This document shows, piece after piece, positions 36,326 through 45,100 of a stretch of DNA of 64,000 nucleotides. The notes beneath the pieces were generated by a model. It did no database searches, was not told the origin of the DNA, and was given only the letters and a program-made list of their open reading frames with translations. The DNA comes from Arachnia propionica (GTDB taxonomy: Bacteria; Actinomycetota; Actinomycetes; Propionibacteriales; Propionibacteriaceae): NCBI RefSeq assembly GCF_003859805.1, contig NZ_RQZG01000016.1, forward strand, positions 23,830 through 87,829. The letters are read 5' to 3'. Every line of letters starts with the position of its first letter. Positions within the stretch are counted from its first letter, which is position 1. The position numbers and the translations under genes are program-made.

Positions 36326-37798
36326 TCAGGTGGCGGTTCCGGGATGGATCGGGCCGGTGGCCTGCACGTCGGCCAGCGCTTCGTAGCGCTCCCAGACGTC
36401 GGTGCGGTCGGTCCTCGGGTGGGTTCGGGAGGTCTCAACAGGCCGCCACAGCCGGGTCTGCTCGGCCACGCCCACCCTCTGGACGATGGCTGCTGCCTGG
36501 ATGGCGGCTCCCCGTGCGGTGCCCTCCGGGGCATCGACGGTGACGCTGTCACGTCCGGTGAGGTCGGCGATCACCTGTCGGTAGGCCTCGGACCGGGCTG
36601 CCCCGCCGATGAGCAGGGTGCGTCCTGTGACCGGGGTGGTCGCCCGCTCCAGCGCCCGTTCTCCGCGGAGCAGCCCGAGACAGACCCCCTCGACGGCGGA
36701 CAGTGCCAGCTGCTCGCGGGTCATGGTGGTGGTGATCCCGCCGAGCAGCCCGGTGGCCCAGGGCAGGCGAGGGGTGCGCTCCCCGTCGAGGAAGGCGGCG
36801 AGCAGGGGGCGATCCACGCTCGGTGCGGCAGCCAGTGCCAGCCGTGCGAACTCGGTGTGGTCGACGCCCAGCAGGTGGGCAAAGGTGTCGGTCACCTTCG
36901 TGCAGTTGAGGGTGCAGGCCAGTGGCAGGTAGCCACCGGTCACGTTGGCGAGGCCGTCGACACCCCCGGTGACGTCCACCACCGGGTCCGTGACGGTGGC
37001 GAGGACCACCCCGGAGGTGCCGAGGCTCCAGGCGACGTCCCCAACCTCCAGTCCGATGCCCTGTGCCGCCAGATGTTGGTCACCACCGCCGGGGGCGACC
37101 ACGGCACCGGGTGCGATCCCGAGTTCCTCGGCTGCAGCAGGAAGCAGCTCACCGGCAGGCTCGTCTGGGCCGAGCACGACGGGCAGCATGGCCTGCCAGT
37201 CACGTTCACCGGCGGCCTCGGTGAGGATGTCGGTGCGCCACTGCATCGTCTCGGCGGAGAAGTAGCCGGTCCCGGAGGAGTCCGACCGGTCCGAGCAGTG
37301 GTTGCCGGTGAGCCGGTGGGTCAACCAGTCGTGGGGGACGAAGAGCCGACGTCCTCGGGCGAGCGTTTCCGGTTCATGCTCGGCCAGCCACGCCACCTTG
37401 GTGACGGTGTGGGCGGCGGACGGTACCAGGCCGATCTCCTGTGCCCACCAGGCAGCGCCGTGGCGTTCCACCAGCGCTGCCGCCTGTGACGCGGAGGTGG
37501 TGTCGTTCCACAGCTTGGCCTTCCGCAGGGAGCGGCCGTCGGTGTCGGTGACGACCAGGCCATGGCACTGTGCACCGACCGCGATGCCGACCACCTGCCA
37601 CGACGGGTCGGTCATGGCCTGCCGAACTGCTGCGACGAGCGCCTGCCACCAGGCCTCGGGATCCTGCTCACTCACCGGTGGGGTGGTCGGTGGGTGAGGT
37701 GTCCGGACGGTGGACAGCAGCCTCCCGTCCTCGAGATCACGCACCTCGACGGTGCACGACTGCGTCGAGCTGTCGATCCCGAGCACCACCGTGGTCAC
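36326..37798 (-). CDS. xylB: FGGY-family carbohydrate kinase, xylulokinase-like
   Basis: The product has 490 residues from a GTG at 37798 (VTTVVLGIDSSTQSC, the N-terminal phosphate loop). VSEQDPEAWWQALVAAVR and GIAVGAQCHGLVVTD are xylulokinase-type substrate blocks. PGGGDQHLAAQGIG and TLLIGGAARSEAYRQVIADLTG are in the second half. It should phosphorylate the ketose made by the dehydrogenase gene that follows 15 bp later. It is the first gene of the polyol operon. The GTG has only a distant GGGAG and its first bases overlap the stop of an 11-codon upstream frame that has a much stronger ribosome site. Confidence 0.82.
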   Translation of the reverse strand: MTTVVLGIDSSTQSCTVEVRDLEDGRLLSTVRTPHPPTTPPVSEQDPEAWWQALVAAVRQAMTDPSWQVVGIAVGAQCHGLVVTDTDGRSLRKAKLWNDTTSASQAAALVERHGAAWWAQEIGLVPSAAHTVTKVAWLAEHEPETLARGRRLFVPHDWLTHRLTGNHCSDRSDSSGTGYFSAETMQWRTDILTEAAGERDWQAMLPVVLGPDEPAGELLPAAAEELGIAPGAVVAPGGGDQHLAAQGIGLEVGDVAWSLGTSGVVLATVTDPVVDVTGGVDGLANVTGGYLPLACTLNCTKVTDTFAHLLGVDHTEFARLALAAAPSVDRPLLAAFLDGERTPRLPWATGLLGGITTTMTREQLALSAVEGVCLGLLRGERALERATTPVTGRTLLIGGAARSEAYRQVIADLTGRDSVTVDAPEGTARGAAIQAAAIVQRVGVAEQTRLWRPVETSRTHPRTDRTDVWERYEALADVQATGPIHPGTAT

Positions 37799-37830
37799 GT
37801 CACGGCTCCCGACTCCTCGACCGGCCTCAT
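37795..37830 (-). CDS. Possible 11-codon leader frame upstream of the kinase
   Basis: AAGGAGGAG lies 2 nt before an ATG at 37830 that opens an 11-codon frame (MRPVEESGAVT). Its TGA overlaps the kinase GTG (GTGA). It has the best ribosome binding site in this region, so ribosomes may load here and restart at the kinase. Its product may have no function of its own. Confidence 0.45.
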   Translation of the reverse strand: MRPVEESGAVT

Positions 37831-37880
37831 GACTCCTCCTTCCACGGTGTCGTGGCTGCGCCTTCCTCGCCCAGATCTCC

Positions 37881-37894
37881 GGACAACGTTGTCC
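37881..37894. promoter_or_regulatory. LacI-type operator O1
   Basis: GGACAACGTTGTCC is a perfect 14-bp palindrome with the central CG typical of LacI/GalR operators. It lies in the leader of the polyol operon, 83 bp upstream of the kinase start. Confidence 0.8.
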
Positions 37895-37933
37895 AGCGCG
37901 TCGACACCTGTGTCTCGTCGTGACGTGAAACCG

Positions 37934-37961
37934 AGGATAGAACACTGGGACAACGTTGTCA
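37934..37961 (-). promoter_or_regulatory. Promoter of the polyol operon
   Basis: On the minus strand TGACAA (37961-37956) and TATCCT (37939-37934) are spaced by 16 bp. The -35 element lies within operator O2. Confidence 0.55.
37949..37960. promoter_or_regulatory. LacI-type operator O2
   Basis: GACAACGTTGTC repeats the O1 core exactly, 66 bp away (about six helical turns), which would allow looping by one regulator tetramer. It covers the -35 box of the polyol operon promoter. Confidence 0.8.
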
Positions 37962-38059
37962 GCAGGGTCACCGAAAGGATGACACACCACGATGCCGGCT
38001 CGCGCCCGATGATTCTGCGGCGCTAGATTCTTCACCACTGATCGCGCTGGAGGGCAGAC

Positions 38060-39097
38060 ATGGGAGGGAAGTCGGGGCGTCGGGCCACCTTGACCGACGT
38101 GGCGAAACGAGCGGGTGTGAGCCTGAAGACGGCCTCCCGGGTCCTCAACGGCGTGGCGACGGTGGACGAGCAGCTCGCCCGCAACGTCCGTGAGGCCTCC
38201 GAACAACTGGCCTACCGTCCCCACCGCGGAGCAGCCACCATCCGCTCGGGCACCTCGGACATGATCGGGATGCTGATCCGGGACATGTCGAACCCCTTCT
38301 ACTCGGCCTTGGCCGCCGGGGCCTCGGAGGTGTGCGAGGACCAGGGCTGTCTCGTCATCACCTCCAGTTCCGAGGGCGAGCCCCCGAGGCAACGTCGCCT
38401 GCTGGAGGCGATGCTGGACCAGCGACCACGAGGGTTGCTCATCACCCCCTCACCGGGGGCGGAGGCCATCCTGACCGCCGAGCTGCAGTGGGGTACCGCC
38501 GTCGTGGCCATCGATGAACCGCTGACCGGTCTGGAGACCGACTGCATCACGTTCGAGAACCACGCCTCGGCGAAGGCCGCCGTCCTGGAGACCCGCCCGC
38601 TCGGGCTGAACACCTGGGCGGTGCTCAGCGACACCGTCCAGCTCACGACGATGCCGGAGCGGGTCAGTGGCGCCCTGGCCGGGATCTCGGATCTCGGGGC
38701 GGAGATCCGGGACTCCGCGATCCGGCAGGACGTCCACACCGTCAAGGACGGTTACGCGGCCACCTCCATGCTGCTCGACCACCCCGATCGTCCCGATGCC
38801 ATCTTCTGCTCCAACCACATGGGGGCACGCGGTGCTGCCCAAGCGGTGACGGAGCGCGGCGCCGACACCGCCATCATCACCTTCGACCAGTTCCCACTGG
38901 GTGAGGTGATGCCTTTCCCGCTGCTGACGGTCGAGCACGACGACCGGGAACTGGGGCGTGAGGCAGCTCGGCTGCTGTTCCAGCGGCTGGAACATCCCGA
39001 CGGCCCCGTCCAACGCCTGTGGTTCCCCACCCGCTGCACGCGGAACCGTCGTCTCAGGAACCGCTTGACCGCGGCAGCGCCTGCATCGCGACTCTGA
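38060..39097 (+). CDS. LacI-family transcriptional regulator of the polyol operon
   Basis: The product has 345 residues, preceded by GGAGGG. The helix-turn-helix and hinge lie at residues 9-60 (TLTDVAKRAGVSLKTASRVLNG ... YRPHRGAATIR). The ligand-binding domain of the periplasmic-binding fold follows: IGMLIRDMSNPFYSALAAG, DAIFCSNHMGARGAA and IITFDQFPLGEV. It is divergent from the polyol operon with two matching operators between, so control of that operon is the simple reading. Its 3' end overlaps the convergent lacZ gene by 44 bp. Confidence 0.9.
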   Translation: MGGKSGRRATLTDVAKRAGVSLKTASRVLNGVATVDEQLARNVREASEQLAYRPHRGAATIRSGTSDMIGMLIRDMSNPFYSALAAGASEVCEDQGCLVITSSSEGEPPRQRRLLEAMLDQRPRGLLITPSPGAEAILTAELQWGTAVVAIDEPLTGLETDCITFENHASAKAAVLETRPLGLNTWAVLSDTVQLTTMPERVSGALAGISDLGAEIRDSAIRQDVHTVKDGYAATSMLLDHPDRPDAIFCSNHMGARGAAQAVTERGADTAIITFDQFPLGEVMPFPLLTVEHDDRELGREAARLLFQRLEHPDGPVQRLWFPTRCTRNRRLRNRLTAAAPASRL

Positions 39098-42020
39098 ACT
39101 GCAGTCTGCCGGTCGGCAGCAGGAACTCCGGATGGGTCCTGGCCCCCCATGAGTCGTCGCCACCGACCCCGCGTCGCCGCCACGTGGCCCGCACGACGGT
39201 GCGGTTGCTGGGTGGGAGCTGCCACGGGTGCTCGGCGTTCTCCACCTCGAACGGGGTCCACGGCAGGGCCGAGAACTCCATGTGGGCATCGATGGCCTCG
39301 AAACGGAGCACGGCGTCGTCACAGCCCACCTCGGCCCACCGCACCCCGGTGTGGCCGCCCGCCTCCTGAGGCCGGATGTAGGGCGTGAGCTGATCGGCGA
39401 CCCGTTGTTCCCACAGCCCGATCCGGGCCGAGGACCGACGATCGCAGGCACTCTCGTGCGGCCCCTCCCCGTACCACCGGAGCCGGTCCAGCATCCCGTC
39501 GAGGGGGATCAGCAGGCTGAGCTCCGGCGGGTCGGGCCAGTCCACACCCGGGGTGACCTCCAGCCCCACCTCGATGCGACCCTGCCCGTCCACGGCATGG
39601 GTCATCGTGCAGGAGCCGTCCCCGGGCAACCGGAACCGGTGGGTGATGATCGCCTGCTGCCCCACCACCCGGCTCTCCGGGAAGCCGTCGAAGACGGGGT
39701 ACCGGGAGGCCAGCAGCCACATCCCGTCACGGTGGGGTGAGCCCCAGCCGCGTTCGTTGGAGGTCGGCGCGTGCCAGAAGCACGGGCGCACCCGACCCGC
39801 CAGCAGCTCCCACTCCCCCAGGCGCCAGGAGCTGAGTCCCCCATGGGCCTCCGTGAAGAGCAGGTCGAAGCCATCGCCCCGCACCCCGGTGTTCAAGGTG
39901 CCCACCACCAGCTGGGGTGCCGACGGCAGAACCCGTTGCGGGGTACTGGTGTGCAGCACCTGCTGGGCGAAGGCCACCTCGTGACCGGCCGGGGCCCACG
40001 CCGTCGCCTCCCTCAGCTGGCAGGAGACCTCGGCCACGAACTCACCGTCGCCCGAGACTGACCATTCCGGCCAGGCCAACCGGGCGCTCTCCCCCGGGGC
40101 GATGTCCAGGGGCATCTCCTGGGACTCCACCTGGCGACCGTCGTGGAGCAGCCGCACCAGCAGCCGCAGCACATCGGTTCGGGTGAGCACCTGCCGGTTG
40201 GTGACGACGACACCGTCGACATCGGGCTGGATGTCCACCGGGCGGTACAGCTGCTTCGCCTCGATCAGCAGCGGTTTGGGGGTGTGGTCGGCGAAACACA
40301 GGCCGTTGCCGGAGAAGTCGCCGTCGTTGGGGTGGTCCCCGAAGTCACCACCGTAACCCCAGTACGGTGTGCCGTCGGGGGCGACGGCGGGCAGCGCCTG
40401 GTCGGCGAAGTCCCAGACGAACCCACCCTGGTACAGGGGCTCCCGCCACGCCAGCTCGGTGTACTTCTCCACCGCACCGAAGGAGTTGCCCATCGCGTGC
40501 GCATACTCACAGAGGATGAACGGCTTGTCGCGGTGCTCCGCCAGGTAGGACTCGATCTCGGCGGCCGTGGCGTACATCCGGGAGACCACGTCACTGGTCT
40601 CCGGCAGTCGCCGATCCCAGTGGACCCCCTCGTAGTGGACCGGGCGTGAGTCCTGGGAGCGGAACCAGTCCGCCACCGCCAGCAGGTTGGACCCGCCGTA
40701 GGACTCGTTGCCGCACGACCACATCACCACCGAGGGATGGTTGACGTCGCGGGCCAGCATGTTGGCGGCCCGGAACAGCAGGGCCCCCTGCCACTCCGGC
40801 CGATCCCCGGGCACCACCTCGGCCTGCTCGATCCGGCCGCGCTCGTGGGCCTCCCACACCCCGTGGGTCTCCAGGTTCATCTCGTCGATGACGAGCAGTC
40901 CCAGCTCGTCGCACAGTTCGTAGAAGGCCGTGGAGTTGGGGTAGTGGCTGGTGCGCACCGCATTGACGTTGTGGGCCTTGAGCAGCCTCAGGTCGTGGGC
41001 GATCTCGTCGCGGGTCATCACACGACCATTGCGTCCGAACTCGTGCCGGTTGACCCCGTTGAAGACGATGCGCTGCCCGTTGAGCTTCAGCAGCCCGTCC
41101 TCGATGCCGAAGCGACGGATACCGACGCGCTGCCGGATCACCTCCACGACGCGTCCCTCCCGGTGGACCTCGACCCACAGGTCGTACAGCTGGGGGTCCT
41201 CCGCACTCCACAACCGGGGTCCGGGGACCTCGATCACCCCGCCGGTGAGCTCCCCCACGCCGTCGAGGACCGCCTTGACCTCGCCGTCGCCCTGCAGGGT
41301 GGTGCTCAGCCGCACGGTGGCCCGGTCGAGGTCGTCGGAGACCTCAGTGGTGACCCTCAGGTCCGCGACGTGGGCGGCGGGCAACCGCAGGAGCGTGACG
41401 TCACGGAAGATGCCGGAGAAGCGGAAGAAGTCCTGATCCTCCAGCCAGGAGCCGGAGGAGAACTGGACCACCTGCACGGCGATCCGGTTGCGGCCGGGCA
41501 CCACGGCGGCGGTGATGTCGAACTCGGCGGGGGTGAACGAGTCGGTGGAGTACCCGATCCAGGTGCCGCCCACCCACACCCCGAAGGCCGACTCCACGCC
41601 GTCGAAACGCACCACCAGACGCTCCCCCTCGGCCAGCTCGGTGACCTCGAAGTCGCGCACGTAGCTGCCGACGGGGTTGGCCTCAGGCAGTTCTCCCGGC
41701 CTGATGTCGACGCGTCCGTCCCACGGGTAGGCGACGTTGGTGTAGTGCGGCCTGCCGAAACCGTGCAGCTGCAGGTGCGCGGGCACCGGGATCTCGGCCC
41801 AGCCGGAGACATCGAGGTCAGCGGCCTCGAAACCGTCGGGTCGGGTGGCCAGGTCCGGGGCGTGGTGGATGCGCCAGGTCCCGTTGAGGGACTGCTCGAA
41901 ACCGGAGATCCCCTGCAGCGCCTCCTGCCTGGAGGCGAACCAGCGGTGGTCGGAGCGCGGCGGCAGGGTGTTCTCCGCGAACCGTTCGGGGTCGGACAGC
42001 AGTGAGGCATCGATGGTCAC
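39054..42020 (-). CDS. lacZ: Beta-galactosidase (glycoside hydrolase family 2)
   Basis: The product has 988 residues from the GTG at 42020, which lies 7 nt after a TAGAGT box (42033-42028); two GTG codons further up fall inside that box. All five LacZ domains are present. The sugar-binding domain has SLNGTWRIHHAPD and GYSTDSFTPAEFDITAAVVPG. The acid/base glutamate is in MWSCGNESYGG and the nucleophile in ILCEYAHAMGNS. The C-terminal small-chain domain has the YGEGPHESACDRR motif. It lacks a signal peptide and should cleave lactose-like galactosides inside the cell. No lactose transporter is adjacent, and no copy of the GACAACGTTGTC operator lies in front. Confidence 0.93.
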   Translation of the reverse strand: MTIDASLLSDPERFAENTLPPRSDHRWFASRQEALQGISGFEQSLNGTWRIHHAPDLATRPDGFEAADLDVSGWAEIPVPAHLQLHGFGRPHYTNVAYPWDGRVDIRPGELPEANPVGSYVRDFEVTELAEGERLVVRFDGVESAFGVWVGGTWIGYSTDSFTPAEFDITAAVVPGRNRIAVQVVQFSSGSWLEDQDFFRFSGIFRDVTLLRLPAAHVADLRVTTEVSDDLDRATVRLSTTLQGDGEVKAVLDGVGELTGGVIEVPGPRLWSAEDPQLYDLWVEVHREGRVVEVIRQRVGIRRFGIEDGLLKLNGQRIVFNGVNRHEFGRNGRVMTRDEIAHDLRLLKAHNVNAVRTSHYPNSTAFYELCDELGLLVIDEMNLETHGVWEAHERGRIEQAEVVPGDRPEWQGALLFRAANMLARDVNHPSVVMWSCGNESYGGSNLLAVADWFRSQDSRPVHYEGVHWDRRLPETSDVVSRMYATAAEIESYLAEHRDKPFILCEYAHAMGNSFGAVEKYTELAWREPLYQGGFVWDFADQALPAVAPDGTPYWGYGGDFGDHPNDGDFSGNGLCFADHTPKPLLIEAKQLYRPVDIQPDVDGVVVTNRQVLTRTDVLRLLVRLLHDGRQVESQEMPLDIAPGESARLAWPEWSVSGDGEFVAEVSCQLREATAWAPAGHEVAFAQQVLHTSTPQRVLPSAPQLVVGTLNTGVRGDGFDLLFTEAHGGLSSWRLGEWELLAGRVRPCFWHAPTSNERGWGSPHRDGMWLLASRYPVFDGFPESRVVGQQAIITHRFRLPGDGSCTMTHAVDGQGRIEVGLEVTPGVDWPDPPELSLLIPLDGMLDRLRWYGEGPHESACDRRSSARIGLWEQRVADQLTPYIRPQEAGGHTGVRWAEVGCDDAVLRFEAIDAHMEFSALPWTPFEVENAEHPWQLPPSNRTVVRATWRRRGVGGDDSWGARTHPEFLLPTGRLQFRVAMQALPRSSGS

Positions 42021-42088
42021 GGACACCACTCTAGATCCTGCCCCGGGTTCTGGTCGAACACCTTGTCAGATGCGGTTGCCTGATTCCG

Positions 42089-42118
42089 CTGACAGGTGAC
42101 CCGGTGGTGACGTAGGGT
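42089..42118 (+). promoter_or_regulatory. Probable promoter of the RHS toxin gene
   Basis: CTGACA (42089-42094) and TAGGGT (42113-42118) are spaced by 18 bp, giving a leader of roughly 15 nt that contains GGAAGG. Confidence 0.45.
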
Positions 42119-42138
42119 GGCGTCGTTCTCGTGGAAGG

Positions 42139-45100
42139 ATGGTTGGGGCTGTGAGGCTGGATGACGCGAATCTTGACGGCCTGAAGGGTATGCCTGATGT
42201 GGCGTATGACTTCGAGGTGTCGTCAGGGTTGCAGACGGCGTTTCGGAACGCGGCGTCGGCGTTGTCGGGACAGCGTGGGTCACGGTCGTCGTACCGGTCG
42301 GATGGGTTGACTGATTTTTCCGGGTACTACTCGTCGTTGTTCAAGGCGAATGGTGTCACGCAGTTGGGGGACCTGGATGAGATCGTTCGGAATCTGCAGT
42401 TGGTGGCGTCAAAGGTTGCCGATCTGGACGAGAAGGCCCGGGCGGAGAACAACAGGCGTCGACAGGCGCGGGAGTGGGCTGAGCGTCGGGCGAATCGCGG
42501 GGATTTCCAGAAGGCCTGGGAGGGTTTTTGGAATTGTGGCGAGGAGCCGCCCTTCTCGGAGATCGATGAGAATTCGACGGGGCCGAACGAGTCGGTGACG
42601 CCTCCGGTTCCGGCCCAGCGCTCCCCCCTGGAGGGCAGGGGACCCACTTCGGTGTCGTCGGGTGTGCCGTCGAACCTGCGGAGTTTCGCGTCGAACACAC
42701 GGACCGCTGATGAGTTGTTGGCATCGACGCCGGGGAATCTGCGGACTCACTGTGAGTCCTTTGCGGCGTCGTGTTCGTGGGCGACGCTGGATGCGTCGAG
42801 TGTGATCTCGGGGTTCGAGGCGTGGTTGTCGGCGAATGGGTCCGAGGCGACGTGGGCGGATGTGGTCGCGCAGGCCTTCGAGGACGCCGGTGGCGGCGAC
42901 GGCCCGGCCACGGTCTCCGATGCCACGCTGGATGCGGTGTTGGCTGCGGCTGGGGTTGGCGCTGAGCGTACCGACATCCAGATCGATCCGCCGACGGCGT
43001 ACGGGTCGCCGCCGACGACGGGGTATTCCAACGATCCGGTGAACACCGCCTCAGGTGGTTTCCTGGAGACCGAGGAGGATCTGCCCTTCACGGGTCTGGC
43101 TTCCCCACTGGGTGTGGTGCGGGCCTACAGCTCCCTCAATCCGGCCGTGGGGGCGTTCGGCCCGGGGTGGTCGTGGTGGAGCGAGGCTGGGCTGAGCGTT
43201 GCGGATGATTCGGCTCGGCTGACCCTGTTCGATGGTCGCGTCATCGTTTTCCCCCGTCGTGGCGAGGGTTGGGATCGCGCCACGGGCGAGAACCTGTGGT
43301 TGAAGAACACCCCGGACGGCGGGTTCCTGGTGACCTCCTCGTGGGGGATGCGCTGGGTCCTGGACGCGGCGGGACGGGTGCGTGTCACGTCGTCGGACCC
43401 GGGCACCGAGGTGGCCTTCAGCTACGACGAACACGGGCGGCTCGCGGGGCTGCGGCACGAGTTCGGGCGCAGTCTCGAGGTCCGCTGGGATGCGGCGGGG
43501 GAGCGTGTGGTGGCGGTGGTGGCCTCGGATGGCCGGGCCGTCGACTACCACTACGACGATGCGGGGCGGCTCGTCGAGGTCGACGCACCGGGGCGGCGCC
43601 GTCGATACCGCTGGGATGATGCCAGCCGCATCGTCGAGGTCATCGACGCTGACGGTGTGGTGGAGGTGGTCAACACCTTCGACGAGCATGGCCGGGTGGT
43701 GGCGCAGCTGTCGCCGCACGGGAGGCGCACCCGGTTTGCGTACTTCGCGGGCGGGATCACGCAGACCAGCGATGAGGATGGGGCGCGGGCGAACACCTGG
43801 ATCCATGACCGCAAGGGACGCTTGATCGGGGTCGTCGATGCTGACGGCAGGCGTCAGTCCACCGGTTACGACCAGTGGGGCAATCCGGTGCTGGTGCGGC
43901 AGCGCGACGGCGCGATGACGGTGAGCGCCTACGACGCCAGGGGGCGGTTGGAGGTCCGCCAGCTGCCGTCGGGAGCCCGGGAGGAACGGCAGTGGGACGA
44001 CCTGGACCGGTTGACCTACCTGACGGTGCGGGCCGATGACGACAGCCCCGAGGCCGTGACGCGCTACGAGTACCGGGGCGCGGAGCGGTCGCCGTGGCGG
44101 GTGGTGGACCCTGAGGGTGGGGTCACCGAGATGGTCTGGGAGCGAGGGCTGCTCAAGCGGATCGTCGACCCGACGGGGGTCGGCGTGGATTTCGGGTACG
44201 ACGAGTTCGGTGAACTGGTCTCCAGCACTGACGCGATGGAGGCGACCGCCGTCCTGGAGCGTGATGAGGTGGGGCGGGTTGTCGCTGCGGTGACGCCGCT
44301 GGGGCACCGGACGGTCTTCCGGTACGACCCGGACAGTGGGGTGTTGGTCTCGCGTACCGATCCGACGGGGGCCAGGTGGAGTTTCGAGCACACCGGTGCG
44401 GGGCGGCTGTGCGCGGTGATCGACCCCGAGGGTGCGCGCACCGAGATCAGTCATGACGAAACGGGCGAGACGGTCGAGACGGTGGATCCGCTGGGCCGGA
44501 AGGTGCGCAGGAGCTACGACGACCTGGGGAACCTGGCCTCGGTGGAGCTGCCGGACGGGTCGTCGTGGGAGTTCGGGTATGACGCGGTGTCGCGTCTGGT
44601 GAGTTTCACGGACCCCGCGGGTGGGGTGCGTGGGCTCAGCTACGGTGCGGACGGGTTGCTGGCGGGCACGGTGGACCCGACGGGGGTGCAGCGTGGCGTG
44701 GTGCGTGACGTCATGGGGGCTCCGACGCAGGTGATCGACGGCGGGGATGACCTGTCTGCCCGCTTCGACCGGCTGGGCCGGGTCGTCGCCGTGGCGGGGG
44801 CGGATGGGCAGGAGGTGCTCAACCGCTACGACCTGTGTGGCCGGTTGGTGGAGCAGGTCACCTCGGATGGTGCGGTGACCCGGATCGAGCGGGACGCTGC
44901 GGGCCGGGTGGTTGCCGTGACCCAGCCGATGGGCGGCACCTACCGCTACGAGTACGACGCCTGTGGCAGGTGGGTGGCGACGATCTCCACCGGTGGGGAT
45001 CGCTACGAGTTGATCCTTGACGCGGATTCCCGGGTCGTGGGTGAGGTGTGGCCCGACGGGGAGCAGGTGACGACCAGGTTCGATGCTGCGGGACGGATCG

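Noticed and set aside
36326..38392. Longer version of the FGGY kinase starting at 38392
   Set aside because: It would read through the operators and the LacI-type gene; the phosphate loop starts directly after the GTG at 37798.
40737..42005. 422-codon frame antisense to lacZ
   Set aside because: Shadow of GC3-rich codons; the lacZ active-site motifs prove the minus strand.
42034..42138. LacI operator in front of lacZ
   Set aside because: No GACAACGTTGTC or other clear palindrome in the gap, so control of lacZ by the neighbouring regulator is not supported.
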